Shown here piece by piece: positions 17,006 through 27,753 of a stretch of DNA of 64,000 nucleotides. Source of the stretch: Amycolatopsis sp. CA-126428 (GTDB lineage: Bacteria; Actinomycetota; Actinomycetes; Mycobacteriales; Pseudonocardiaceae); NCBI RefSeq assembly GCF_002904335.1, contig NZ_PPHF01000094.1, positions 1 to 64,000 of the forward strand. Reading direction: 5' to 3'. The position numbers and the translations under genes were made by a program. Each line of letters starts with the position of its first letter. Within the stretch, counting starts at the first letter, position 1. Below the pieces are notes generated by a model, which was not told where the DNA came from, did not search any database, and saw only the letters and a list, made by a program, of their open reading frames with translations.

Positions 17006-19771
17006 TCAGCGCCCCTTCCGCCGTCGCGGCTGACGCCGTCCCCCCTTCCTGGGCGTCAACTCGGCGGCACACCGCGACCCGGTGGCGACGAAGACCTCGC
17101 CGTCCTCGACACTCGCCGACGCGACGACGAAGTGGAACTTCTGCTCGCGGTCCGGTGTGGTGCCGGCGACGTCGAGCCAACCGGTCCGGTCGATGCCGAC
17201 CCGGTCCACCAGCACGCTGTGGGGCGCGACCGCCGGATCCGGCGGCCAGTCGTCGTGGTCGTAGGTCACGAGCGCCGCGGTGCACTCGTCCGGCCACTTC
17301 CAAGTGAGGCGAACGGTGTCCCCGAGGTCCCGCGCGGCGAGCTCCCCGACCTCGTCCTGCGCCGCGTAGCGGCGGATCTCACCGACGTAGCCGACGCCGT
17401 GCTGGATCACGACCTGGGCGAAGTAGTACAGGCCGGCGCGCGGCAGGGCGAAGCCTTGAGCGGCGGCCTCGGTGAGCAGCGAGCCGTGCCGGCCCAACTC
17501 GGTGACGGGATACTGCTCGCCGGCCCGGATCCGCGGCCGCTGCTGGGTCCACAAGATGGTGGCCGCGCCCGGCGCCGCGCCTTGGGGCAGCAGGTCCACC
17601 AGCCGGTAGCACAGGCCCAGGTTGCGGGTCACCGTTCGAACGTGGACCGGCCCGGGCAGCGCCGGCGGCCGGCCGGGAATCAGGGACACGGAGACGCCGG
17701 CGGACCGGTGATCGGCACCGTCCGGGGCCGGATAGCGGGCTCGCAGGGTGTAGGTGTGGGACACGCCGTTGACGAGCCCCTCGTCGCGCAGCCGGGTCGG
17801 TTCCGGCGTCTCGACGTCCGACGTCTTCCCGTCCGCGGTGCGCTGGACGACCGCCCCGCCGGCGTGGATCGGCAACTGCCACGCGAGTTCCACCACGCCG
17901 TCGTCCACACGCTGCGAAGTGATGGTGACCTCGCCGGCCACCAACACCGGCTCGGTCGTCACCGCCGCGTGCTCCGACGCGACTCCGGTCGCGCGCTGGG
18001 CGAACACCGCGTAGTGCAGCGGCAGGCCCGTTTCCGGGGTCCGGTCGTCATAGGTGGTCCGGCGCACCGTGGTGAGCCGGAGGCCGTCGGCGACCGAAGC
18101 CGGCGGCACGGCGCCGGACTTGCGGACGACCACGTACCGGACGTTGTCCGAGCTCGACGGCGTCCAGACCAGGCGGATCGTGGTGCCGGTGGATTCGGCC
18201 CGGAGGTCCCGCGGCGGTTCCGGTGGCAGTGCGTTGACCGCCCGGATCGCCCGTTTGTGGTCGGCGCAACGCGCCAACGCCTGTGTGTAGTGGTCCAGCT
18301 GCTCCGACGTGCTCGCCGTCCGCTCGGCGAGATCGCAGAAACGGTCGGCGTCGTCGATGTGCTCTGTCGCCTCGCGGATGAAGCGCTCGTGGTCCTGGAC
18401 AGTCGCGGGCGCGTGGGTGGCTTTGTTGAGGACCGCGTGGTAGTTGCGCTGCTCGGCCAGCGTGCGCAGCTGACGGGCCGTGCTCTCGTCCTGAGCAGCG
18501 CGCTGCCGGCGCAGTCCCGCCACCTGCTCCCGGCATCGCTTCAGCTGCACCGCCGGTTCGTCCGTGCCCTCGGACGGCCAGGCCTGCCTGGCCGTGGCCA
18601 GTTTCTCTTCGGCGCCGGCGAGATCCTGCTGTTCGCACAACTCCAGGCATTCCCGGGCCAGCAGGGACACCCAGTCGTAGTCGCCGACGGGAAAGCCGCA
18701 CTGACCGCAGGAGGCGTGCCCGGGCACCGTGCGCTCGCACTTCGGGCAAGTGATCCGCAGCCGGACGCCGCACACCACGCAGAACTGGTTCTCCGCGTCG
18801 TTCCACGTCTCACACGCTCCGCACCGCGTCCGATCTTGCTCGGACGCCTCGGCGCTGCCGGCCGGGAGCGACACCAGCCATTTCGTCGGCTTGAAGTGCT
18901 CGAGCAGCATGGCCAGCGCGGTCTTGGTTTCCGCACCGACCGCCTTCGCCTCGGCGAGAAAGCGGTCGACCTGGCCGGGTTCGAACCGCTCGGTGGCGGC
19001 GAGCGCCGACCGGTACTTCTTGATCAGGGCGTTCACCGGCGCCAGGGCCAAGGTGGTGTCGTAGCGGCCCCGATCCTTGGCGGAGCCGAAGACCTGCATC
19101 GCGTGGCCGGCGAGTTCCTGCCGTGCCACCAGCTTCTGGTCCTGCTTGTTCATGTTCAGCTGGGTTTGCTGGTACAGCGTCTTGGCGGCGGCGGCGAGGC
19201 GTTCGGACGGCGACCGCGCATCGACGCCCGGATCGACCCCCGCCAGCAGGGTGTAGAGGGAATCGGCGCCGAGCGAGTCGAGCAGGCTCCGGATCCGGAC
19301 CGCCTTGGACTGGTCGAGCCCCTCGGGGACGCTGTGCTGCTGCGCGAATTCGCGCGTCGGCATGCCGTCGAGCCGGTGCGCGACGTCCGGATCCCGGAGC
19401 AGATCCGGATAGTTCCGGCGCAGGGCGGTCCGCTCGGCGTCCCACAGGAAACCCTTGCTCATCATGATGCGCAGGTCGTGTTCGAAGGCGACGCGCAGCC
19501 GCTCGCGCTCGTCTTCCAGCCGTCTCCGCGCGTCGGCGTGCTCCTGCTCGCGCAGCACCGGATCGACCATGACCCGCTTGATGTCGTCGGTGTGGTTGAT
19601 CGCCCACTGCGCGTCCATCACTTTCCGGCTGTTCTTCACGCCGTTGAGGACGAGCTTGCTCCACTCGCTGCGCTTGGCGCGCAGTCGCGTTTCGAACACC
19701 GCCCCGGTCCAGCGGGCGCCGGGGTCGATGTCGAGCAGCAGGAAGTAGTTCGGACGGTTGCTGTTGGCCAT
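17006..19771 (-). CDS. J-like / double zinc-ribbon / fibronectin III protein
   Basis: I chose ATG 19771 because GAGGTGGGGG precedes it and it lies 17 nt after the upstream stop; the product is 921 aa. Residues 8-80 (NYFLLLDIDPGARWTGAVFE and onward) resemble a J-like fold without HPD. Two zinc ribbons follow: C317-x2-C320-x10-C331-x2-C334 and C342-x2-C345-x9-C355-x2-C358. A helical region (360-510) leads to fibronectin type III-like beta domains from about 517 (PPEPPRDLRAESTGTTIRLV) to the end, closing with a basic tail. It is cotranscribed with the Hsp70-vWA protein, so it may recruit clients or partners to that chaperone. Confidence 0.8.
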   Translation of the reverse strand: MANSNRPNYFLLLDIDPGARWTGAVFETRLRAKRSEWSKLVLNGVKNSRKVMDAQWAINHTDDIKRVMVDPVLREQEHADARRRLEDERERLRVAFEHDLRIMMSKGFLWDAERTALRRNYPDLLRDPDVAHRLDGMPTREFAQQHSVPEGLDQSKAVRIRSLLDSLGADSLYTLLAGVDPGVDARSPSERLAAAAKTLYQQTQLNMNKQDQKLVARQELAGHAMQVFGSAKDRGRYDTTLALAPVNALIKKYRSALAATERFEPGQVDRFLAEAKAVGAETKTALAMLLEHFKPTKWLVSLPAGSAEASEQDRTRCGACETWNDAENQFCVVCGVRLRITCPKCERTVPGHASCGQCGFPVGDYDWVSLLARECLELCEQQDLAGAEEKLATARQAWPSEGTDEPAVQLKRCREQVAGLRRQRAAQDESTARQLRTLAEQRNYHAVLNKATHAPATVQDHERFIREATEHIDDADRFCDLAERTASTSEQLDHYTQALARCADHKRAIRAVNALPPEPPRDLRAESTGTTIRLVWTPSSSDNVRYVVVRKSGAVPPASVADGLRLTTVRRTTYDDRTPETGLPLHYAVFAQRATGVASEHAAVTTEPVLVAGEVTITSQRVDDGVVELAWQLPIHAGGAVVQRTADGKTSDVETPEPTRLRDEGLVNGVSHTYTLRARYPAPDGADHRSAGVSVSLIPGRPPALPGPVHVRTVTRNLGLCYRLVDLLPQGAAPGAATILWTQQRPRIRAGEQYPVTELGRHGSLLTEAAAQGFALPRAGLYYFAQVVIQHGVGYVGEIRRYAAQDEVGELAARDLGDTVRLTWKWPDECTAALVTYDHDDWPPDPAVAPHSVLVDRVGIDRTGWLDVAGTTPDREQKFHFVVASASVEDGEVFVATGSRCAAELTPRKGGRRQPRRRKGR

Positions 19772-19788
19772 GACGGCGTTCCCCCACC

Positions 19789-21867
19789 TCACGCGTACCG
19801 TGGCGTCAGATCCCTGATGTGACCGCCACGGCCCTCGGCCAGTTCCCGGGCGATGGTGGTGAACGACTCGGTCAGCCGGTGCAGGTCGGTGAACAGGCTC
19901 TGCTCGGACGACGAGGCGATCCGGCTCAGGAACTCCCGGTCGGCCGAGCCGAAACCGATCGAGAGGCACTCGATGCCGGCCGTGTGGCACCGGGCGGCCC
20001 GGGGGATCACCCGATCCTGTTCCGCCCACCGGCCGTCGGCGAGGACGATCGCGTACCGGGCGCCGGGTGCGTCGACCAGGTCGTCGTACAGCGCGTCGAA
20101 CGGGTGCGCGCGGTTCCCGTACCCGGTCGTGCCCACGTCGAGGCCCTCGATCGCCCGGCCGATGGCCCCGGCGTTCTGGGTCGCGGTCTGGCAGACCAGC
20201 ACCCGGTCGGAGAACCCGATCAGCCCGATCGAGGTGTTGCTCAGGTCGCACTGGCCCACGAAGGCGTGCGCGGCCCGCTGCGCCTCGGCCAGCGGATCAC
20301 CGGCCATGCTGCCGGACAGGTCGAACGCCAGGTACACCGTGGTGTGACCGCGCTTGCCGGCGCCGCTCGGCCGGCCGGCGAATCGCTCCGGCACGTCCGG
20401 CGGCACCGCGTCGACGGTGACCAGCAGCGGCCGGGTCGTGGTCCGGTCGGTCGCCGAGACCTGCACGACGCCGCTGCTGTCGTAGGCGTATTCGATGTCC
20501 ACGACCGTGCCCCCGGTACCCGGTCCGAACCCGGTGACCACGTAGCGGCCGAGGTAGGCGCAGTCCTCCGGATGGTCGGTCTCGCCCTGGGTCAGGAACA
20601 CCTCCAGCAGGTTCTCTCCGTTGTCCTGCAGGTGGAACTGGTAAGGGCGGCTCTCCCGCGCCGGGATCGGCAGGTTCTTCCTGATCAGCACACTGTTGAC
20701 GTACCGGGAGCCGGTGGCGTTTTCGGCGATCATGCCGAGGCTGTGCGCGATCACGTCCTGGGTGAGCCGGATCCCGACCCTGCCGCCGGAACCCTCGGCC
20801 ACGGCGAGCCCGTGCGGTGCCGGCGTCCCGGTGGCCGCGTCGATCGCGGCGCCGATCGCCACGGCCTGGTCCGGGTGCACCCCGCCGAGCGGCTGGTGTC
20901 CGGAGAGCCGGGCCACGCACTCCCGCACCATGGGCATGCGGGTCGAGCCACCGATCGGGATGACGCCGTCGATCCGGTCCCAGCCGAGGCCCGCGTCCGC
21001 GACCACCTGCCGGGTCAGCTGCTCGGTCCGGTCGAGCAGGTCCCGGGTCAAGTCCTCGAACTTCTCCCTGGTCACCTGGTAGCGCGCGGTGTGCCCGGCG
21101 AAGTCGAGCAGGATGTCGCCCTGCTGCCGGGCGGAGAGCGTGTGTTTGAGCTGTTCCGCGCGGGCCAGCAGGGTGAGCGCGTCGTCCACGCCGATCTCGA
21201 CGCCGAATTCCTCGGCGAACAGGTGGTGCACGTGGGAGACGATGCGGCCGTCCCAGTCCGCACCGCCGAGCCGGTGATCGCCATCGGTGCCGAGCACGCG
21301 CATTTCGTCACCCGTTATTCGCACGAGGGAAACGTCGAAGGTGCCGCCGCCGAGGTCGTACACCAGCAAAGTGCGCTGCTGCGGCGCCGCGCGGAATCCG
21401 TAGGCGATGGCCGCCGCCGTCGGCTCGCTGATGACCCGCAGCACCTCGAATCCGGCCCGCCGGCCCGCGGTTATCGCGGCGGTCCGCTCCGGGTGGGTGA
21501 AGTACGCGGGCACCGTGATGACCGCGCGTTTCACCCGTTTGCCGAGGAACGCCTCCGCCTGTGCCTTGAGTTTTGCCAGCACCAAGGTCGACAAATCGGT
21601 CGCGTCGAACTCCTGGTCGCGAAACGAGAGCACGAAACGCGGGTCGCCCAGGTGCCGTTTGAACGCGGCCGCCACCTCGGTTTCGCCGTCGGCCTGCGCG
21701 ATCTTCGCCAGGGCGCCGACCACCGGCGGGTCATTCGCGAAGCTGACGACCGACGGCACCAACAGGCGGCCGGCCTCGTCCGGGATGACTTCGGGATTTC
21801 CGTCGTCGCCGAGATGGGCCACCGCGGAATAGGTCGTGCCAAGATCAATTCCCACGACCTCGGTCAA
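19789..21867 (-). CDS. Hsp70-von Willebrand factor A fusion protein
   Basis: A 692-aa two-part protein. Residues 1 to about 345 form an intact Hsp70 ATPase domain: VVGIDLGTTYSAVA (4-17), SEPTAAAIAYGF (147-158), YDLGGGTFDVS (170-180), IPIGGSTRMP (303-312). A beta-type substrate domain spans about 365-490. The helical lid is replaced by a vWA domain (about 507-692) with the metal-site motif FDLSGSM (515-521) and a later LADGRW strand. vWA domains bind protein ligands through a divalent metal. The start is TTG 21867 with GGGGAGG upstream. The fusion links ATP-driven chaperone cycling to a metal-dependent docking module. Confidence 0.95.
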   Translation of the reverse strand: MTEVVGIDLGTTYSAVAHLGDDGNPEVIPDEAGRLLVPSVVSFANDPPVVGALAKIAQADGETEVAAAFKRHLGDPRFVLSFRDQEFDATDLSTLVLAKLKAQAEAFLGKRVKRAVITVPAYFTHPERTAAITAGRRAGFEVLRVISEPTAAAIAYGFRAAPQQRTLLVYDLGGGTFDVSLVRITGDEMRVLGTDGDHRLGGADWDGRIVSHVHHLFAEEFGVEIGVDDALTLLARAEQLKHTLSARQQGDILLDFAGHTARYQVTREKFEDLTRDLLDRTEQLTRQVVADAGLGWDRIDGVIPIGGSTRMPMVRECVARLSGHQPLGGVHPDQAVAIGAAIDAATGTPAPHGLAVAEGSGGRVGIRLTQDVIAHSLGMIAENATGSRYVNSVLIRKNLPIPARESRPYQFHLQDNGENLLEVFLTQGETDHPEDCAYLGRYVVTGFGPGTGGTVVDIEYAYDSSGVVQVSATDRTTTRPLLVTVDAVPPDVPERFAGRPSGAGKRGHTTVYLAFDLSGSMAGDPLAEAQRAAHAFVGQCDLSNTSIGLIGFSDRVLVCQTATQNAGAIGRAIEGLDVGTTGYGNRAHPFDALYDDLVDAPGARYAIVLADGRWAEQDRVIPRAARCHTAGIECLSIGFGSADREFLSRIASSSEQSLFTDLHRLTESFTTIARELAEGRGGHIRDLTPRYA

Positions 21868-21962
21868 CGCCGCCTCCCCGCCTCGACTGTGCCCCGGACC
21901 ACGGTAACCTATCGGACACAGAAAGATGGCTCAGTGGTTCGGCCAAGTTACTGGGAGGTAGT

Positions 21963-22607
21963 GTGCCGACCGAGGACGAGCGACGTTCGGCGGATCCGGA
22001 TGCCGTGGAAGCCGATGACGCCGGGGAGTTGCCGCCGCCCGGTGAACACCTTTCCGGGGAAGAATCGCGCGAACCGATTGCCGAAAACCCCGATCCGACC
22101 GGGCTCGTCGAGCGACTGGCCGAAGAGGTGGCCGCGTTACGCGCGGACTTCGCCGCCAAGATCCGCTACGACGAGGTCAAGGAACGAATGATCGTCAGCA
22201 TGCACGAGGAACTTCAGGGTTTTCGTGCCGGCTTGCACCTGCGACTGCTCCAACCGGTGTTCGCCGACCTCATCGCGATGCACGACGACCTGGTCGACGC
22301 GCTGAGCCTGGACAATGCCGCGGCCGAACTCGACTCTTTCCGGGAATCCGTGCTGGAAACGCTGTCGCGCAACGGCGTGTCCAGTTACTCTGTCGGTTCG
22401 GACGAGGTCGACACGGCACGACAACGGGTCATCCGCACGGTCGCCACGAGCGATGAGACGCTGGATCGGCGCGTGCAGCGCCGGATCCGGGTCGGTTTCG
22501 AATACGACAACGGCAAGGTGCTGCGCCCGGAGTGGGTAGCGACCTACCGTCATACCTCGAATGCAAAAGAAAACGTGGCGACGGTGCCGGCCGTCGGAGG
22601 GGAATGA
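21963..22607 (+). CDS. GrpE-family nucleotide exchange factor
   Basis: A 214-aa protein from GTG 21963 behind GGGAGGTA. An acidic disordered N-terminus (1-50) precedes the GrpE core: KIRYDEVKERMIVSMHEELQ in the long helix, then LRLLQPVFADLIAMHDDL. The C-terminal beta-wing reads VQRRIRVGFEYDNGKVLRPE, ending WVATYR. GrpE proteins release ADP from Hsp70. The stop at 22607 lies one base before the GTG of the DnaK gene, so exchange factor and chaperone are made together. This factor is quite different from the 127-aa GrpE-like protein at 5764-6147, so each likely serves its own Hsp70. Confidence 0.85.
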   Translation: MPTEDERRSADPDAVEADDAGELPPPGEHLSGEESREPIAENPDPTGLVERLAEEVAALRADFAAKIRYDEVKERMIVSMHEELQGFRAGLHLRLLQPVFADLIAMHDDLVDALSLDNAAAELDSFRESVLETLSRNGVSSYSVGSDEVDTARQRVIRTVATSDETLDRRVQRRIRVGFEYDNGKVLRPEWVATYRHTSNAKENVATVPAVGGE

Positions 22608-22608
22608 A

Positions 22609-24279
<1,671 letters not shown>

Positions 24280-24335
24280 CTGCCCTTGCGGATCGGCCAA
24301 CACCGGGGCAGGTGGTGACGACCTGTCGCCGGTGG

Positions 24336-25025
24336 TCATGGTCTGTCCACAGTCGACGGCTGAGCGGCGTCGAGCAGGATCTTCAGCAGCTCGGCCGGCG
24401 CGTCACGCATGAGGTTGTGGCCGCTGTCGAGTGCGTGGGTGGTCCATGCGGGGTCCGCGCGAAGGCGCTCGTAGATGGGCGTGAAGGGTGACTGGCCGTC
24501 CCAGGCGGCGGCGTAGACGTAGTCCCGGCGCCGGAAGCCGGTGCCGTCGCCGGAGAGGCGGAGCGGCTGGAGCAGGGAGGCGAGCGGGTGCGGGGTGGCT
24601 CGCGGGTCGAAGAACGGCAGGGGGCGTGTGGCGTAGCCGTTGTCCACGACGTCGAGGTACCAGCTACGTTCCTGGTCGGAAACCAGCGCCCAGCAGGAAT
24701 CTCCGTGCGCGGGCACGACGGCGTCGAGGTACACCAGGCAGTCCACGCGCTCGGGCCGGCGGTCGGCGGCGCCGGTGATGACCATTCCGCCGTAGCTGTG
24801 GCCGACCAGCACGGCGTCGTGGATCTTCTCGGCCGCCAGCAGGGCGGTCACGTCCTCGATGTGCGTGTCGAGGTTGACCCCGCCGTGCAGGAGGTGGCTG
24901 CGTTCGCCCACCCCGGTCAGCGTCAGGGGGTGGACGCGGTGGCCGTGCCCGCGGAGTTGCTCGGTCAGTTCGGCGAAAGACCAGCCGCCGTGGCACATGC
25001 CGGGGACGAGGACGAAGGTGGCCAT
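24336..25025 (-). CDS. alpha/beta hydrolase
   Basis: A 229-aa alpha/beta-hydrolase resembling the salicylate-esterase/EstC group. FVLVPGMCHGGW near the N-terminus forms the oxyanion region, VLVGHSYGGMV holds the nucleophile serine, and the catalytic His is in LDSGHNLM near the C-terminus. The acid is probably in the preceding strand region. No signal peptide is seen. Its start overlaps the 3' end of the MFS transporter frame by 61 bp, so the two are probably cotranscribed and controlled by the TetR regulator at 26284. The substrate is unknown; an ester or lactone inactivated together with its export would fit. Confidence 0.85.
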   Translation of the reverse strand: MATFVLVPGMCHGGWSFAELTEQLRGHGHRVHPLTLTGVGERSHLLHGGVNLDTHIEDVTALLAAEKIHDAVLVGHSYGGMVITGAADRRPERVDCLVYLDAVVPAHGDSCWALVSDQERSWYLDVVDNGYATRPLPFFDPRATPHPLASLLQPLRLSGDGTGFRRRDYVYAAAWDGQSPFTPIYERLRADPAWTTHALDSGHNLMRDAPAELLKILLDAAQPSTVDRP

Positions 25026-26206
25026 GACCGTGCTCCGTTTTGGTTGTCGGGTGGGGGTTCAGCGGATTTCGGCGTCGAGTTTCGCGGTGCAGCGGGCCGG
25101 GCCGCCGCCAGTGCCGCCGCGGCGGCGCACAGAACGGCGGTCCAGGCCAGGGGTGCGGCGGCCGAGGTGTGGTCGGCGAGGATGCCGGCCAGCCACGGGC
25201 CCACGGTCTGCCCGGTGGCGAAGAGCATGGTGAACGCGGCCAGCGTGGCGGTCCAGCCGGCGGGCGGAACGGCTGTCCGGATGTGGGCGGTGACGGCCGC
25301 GGGGACCGCCATGAAGGTCACCCCGTAGGCGACCGCGGAGGCGATCACGACCGCGGGTGAGGGCGACAGCAGCGCCAGCGTCGCGCCGCCGGCCAGCACG
25401 CCGAGCACGACGGCCAGGGCGCGGGTGCCGGGCCAGCGGGTGATCGGGCGGCTCCACAGGACCGGGGCGACCACGACCGCGGCGCCCAGCGCCGTCCACG
25501 TGAGGACCACCCGCATCACCGGTGCGTGCCGTTCGGCCAGGTAGACGGACAGGAAAGTGATGTAGGTGATGTACCCGGCGGCGAAGAGGAAGTACGCCAC
25601 GGCGACCCGCCACAGGGGACGCACCCGTGCTCGGCCGGCCTCACCGGCCGGCAGCTCCTCGCCGGTTCCCGCCGCCGTCCAGCTGATCAGCGTGGCCAAC
25701 CCGGCCGCGGCACCCAGACCGGCCCACGCCGCCTGCCAGTGATCACCCAGAACCGGGATGGTCGCACCGCTGAGGACTATCCCCAGGCCCGTGCCCGCGA
25801 AGTACACCGTGATCGGCACGCTGGACCCGGCACGCGCGGCGATCCGGGCCGCGATCACGCCACCCGCGACGAACACCACCGCCCCGCTCGCCCCAGCCAC
25901 GGCGCGGACCGCCGGCAGCACCACGAAATCGTCACCCGCCGCCGTACCCGCCAACGCCAACGCGGTGACGACCATGCCCCAGCGGAACACCGCGGCAGTG
26001 CCCCAACGGCGCACCAGAGCCCCCGCCACCGCCGCGCCGACCAGGTAACCCAGCCCGTTCGCGGCGCTGATCACCCCCGCGTCGGCCAACGTCCAGCCCA
26101 GGTCGTCCCGCATGGCCGGCACGAGCAGCCCGTACGCGAACCGCGCCAGTCCCAGCGCGGACGCGGTTCCGAGCGCCAGCCGCACGGCCCGCCCCGTCGC
26201 TGTCAT
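24965..26206 (-). CDS. MFS transporter, YbfB/YjiJ type
   Basis: A 413-aa 12-helix transporter from ATG 26206, with GGGGGG just upstream; GTG 26212 adds two residues. The N-terminus has the family pattern ALGLARFAYGLLVPAM, and the loop between helices 2 and 3 reads LVRRWGTAAVF. The last 35 residues after the final helix are Pro/Ser-rich and run 61 bp into the hydrolase gene, which is unusual and could reflect a lost original stop. It is divergent from a TetR regulator with two operator-like repeats between them, so regulated export of a toxic compound is likely. Confidence 0.88.
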   Translation of the reverse strand: MTATGRAVRLALGTASALGLARFAYGLLVPAMRDDLGWTLADAGVISAANGLGYLVGAAVAGALVRRWGTAAVFRWGMVVTALALAGTAAGDDFVVLPAVRAVAGASGAVVFVAGGVIAARIAARAGSSVPITVYFAGTGLGIVLSGATIPVLGDHWQAAWAGLGAAAGLATLISWTAAGTGEELPAGEAGRARVRPLWRVAVAYFLFAAGYITYITFLSVYLAERHAPVMRVVLTWTALGAAVVVAPVLWSRPITRWPGTRALAVVLGVLAGGATLALLSPSPAVVIASAVAYGVTFMAVPAAVTAHIRTAVPPAGWTATLAAFTMLFATGQTVGPWLAGILADHTSAAAPLAWTAVLCAAAAALAAARPAAPRNSTPKSAEPPPDNQNGARSWPPSSSSPACATAAGLSPN

Positions 26207-26218
26207 GCGCACCCCCCA

Positions 26219-26272
26219 GATCGAACCGATCAGTTCTATCCGGACGCTAGCACAAGGATCGAACCGATCGGT
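26219..26272. promoter_or_regulatory. two TetR operator-like direct repeats
   Basis: The 16-bp sequence GATCGAACCGATCAGT at 26219-26234 recurs at 26257-26272 with one change (GATCGAACCGATCGGT). Within the second copy ACCGATCGGT (26263-26272) is a perfect palindrome; the first copy has one mismatch. Both lie between the MFS start and the TetR ATG at 26284, so one copy can cover each promoter. The identity and placement make this a strong candidate operator pair for the TetR protein. Confidence 0.65.
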
Positions 26273-26283
26273 ACGATCAGGTC

Positions 26284-26871
26284 ATGCCCGTTGCCAAAGG
26301 CACGACCATCGACCCGGAGCGCACCCGCGCGACGATCCTGCACGCGGCCACCCAGGTGCTGTACGAACGCGGGCTCGACGGCATCGGCGTGGCCGAACTG
26401 TGCGCCCGCCTCGGCGTGTCCAAGGAGACGCTCTACCGGCACTTCGGCAGCAAGGACGGACTCGTCCAAGCGATGCTCGAAGCACGGAGTGACCGGGTCG
26501 TCCGCTGGCTGACCGACGCCGTCGAGGCAGCCGGAGACGACCCCGCCGACCAGCTCACCGCCCTGTTCGACACGCTTCAGGGGTGGTACGACGAGCCGGC
26601 TTTCCGCGGCTGCGCGCTCCTCAACGCCGCCGCCCAGCACCACACCGGCACCGTCCGGACCATCACCACCCGCCACCTCGGCCGCTACCTCGAACTGCTC
26701 ACCGGAATCGCCGGCCGTGCCGGAGCCGCCGACCCCGGCCGGCTCGGACAGCAACTGCTCATCCTCGTCGAGGGCGCCACCGTCGTGGCCGACCACCACG
26801 ACTCCACCCGCGCGGGCGAACTCGCACTCCAGGCCGCACTCACCCTGCTCGCCACGGCCCGCCGAACCTGA
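26284..26871 (+). CDS. TetR/AcrR family regulator
   Basis: A 195-aa repressor. The DNA-binding domain (about 14-60) reads TILHAATQVLYERGLDGIG, then CARLGVSKETLYRHFGSKDG, with the typical YRHFxSK recognition helix end. The C-terminal domain contains GCALLNAAAQHH, a pattern seen in TetR_C subgroups related to TetR regulators of small reactive compounds. It is divergent from the MFS-hydrolase unit, with the two repeats between them. The ATG at 26284 is only 11 nt from the last operator copy, so repression of its own promoter is likely. Confidence 0.92.
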   Translation: MPVAKGTTIDPERTRATILHAATQVLYERGLDGIGVAELCARLGVSKETLYRHFGSKDGLVQAMLEARSDRVVRWLTDAVEAAGDDPADQLTALFDTLQGWYDEPAFRGCALLNAAAQHHTGTVRTITTRHLGRYLELLTGIAGRAGAADPGRLGQQLLILVEGATVVADHHDSTRAGELALQAALTLLATARRT

Positions 26872-27099
26872 CCTGCCACCACCGGACAGCCCATCGGGGA
26901 CGAACGCCGTGCCAGCTCGACGACGCCGGCGCCCGCCACGGGAAGGTGGCAGCCTCCGGCGTTCGCCGCGGCACTCGTTTCACCCGAGCGCGTTGCGGCT
27001 GACTGGGTGCCTGGCGCACTTTCCGCCGCCGGCGGCATCACTGCGGTAGGCCGAGCCGTCGCGCGCCCGCGCTCGAAGGCCTGAGACACGAAAGCCTGG

Positions 27100-27753
27100 T
27101 CAACGACGACGGCCCTGCCCGCGAGCGGCGAAATCGGCCTGCGCGTGCGGGTCTTCGCGGAGTATCCGCCAGCACAGGTACAGGCAGACACCGGCCGAGG
27201 GCGCGCCTCCCAGCAGCGTGGCGGCGACGCCGAGTGCGGTGGTCTGCCCGGCCACGTACAGCGGCAGCTGCACCGCCGTCGCGATGGCGCACTTCACCAC
27301 GAACACCGCCGTGCACAGCTGGTGGCGCCGCCGTGCTGCCGGGTCGCGCCGCCAGCCGGACCGGTCGCGGCGAACCACCCCCAGCACCACCCCGACCACC
27401 GGCCACCGCACCAGCATCGACAGCAGGAAAACCGCTCCCTGGGCCGCCTGGATCACCACGGCCGGAAGGTAGAAGTCGATCGCCTGCCCGGTGGCCCCGG
27501 CCAGCAAGGCGGAGCCCCCGACGATGGCCAGCCCGATCGCCGCCGACCAGTAGCGCCGGTCGGTCCACACGCGCACGGCCGCGAGCACCGCCACCGCGCC
27601 GACGGCGATCAGCGCGGAGGTCCACACCTCGCCGGTCAGCAGGGAGGCGACCAGGAACACCACCCGGGACGCGACGCCCTCGGCGACCGTGCGCCAACCG
27701 CCCACCGCGTCGAACACCGACAGGGACTTCCGGGTCAGCACGTCGAGGCTCAT
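27100..27753 (-). CDS. DUF3159 integral membrane protein
   Basis: The ATG at 27753 overlaps the stop of the upstream monooxygenase as ATGA, giving 217 aa; the open frame extends further upstream only as a shadow. The sequence shows about five to six membrane helices (VVFLVASLLTGEVWTSALIA, AIGLAIVGGSALLAGATG, YLPAVVIQAAQGAVFLLSML, and more) with conserved-looking RPVVGVVLGVV-like and Trp/Arg loops typical of the actinobacterial DUF3159 family, often annotated as intracellular septation-like membrane proteins. Function is unknown. Coupling to a flavin monooxygenase and a TetR gene suggests a detoxification unit. Confidence 0.8.
   Translation of the reverse strand: MSLDVLTRKSLSVFDAVGGWRTVAEGVASRVVFLVASLLTGEVWTSALIAVGAVAVLAAVRVWTDRRYWSAAIGLAIVGGSALLAGATGQAIDFYLPAVVIQAAQGAVFLLSMLVRWPVVGVVLGVVRRDRSGWRRDPAARRRHQLCTAVFVVKCAIATAVQLPLYVAGQTTALGVAATLLGGAPSAGVCLYLCWRILREDPHAQADFAARGQGRRR

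Noticed and set aside
16511..19822. A 1103-codon + strand frame
   Set aside because: It starts inside the MotB-like gene out of frame and runs antisense to the J-like/FnIII gene; its sequence is not protein-like.
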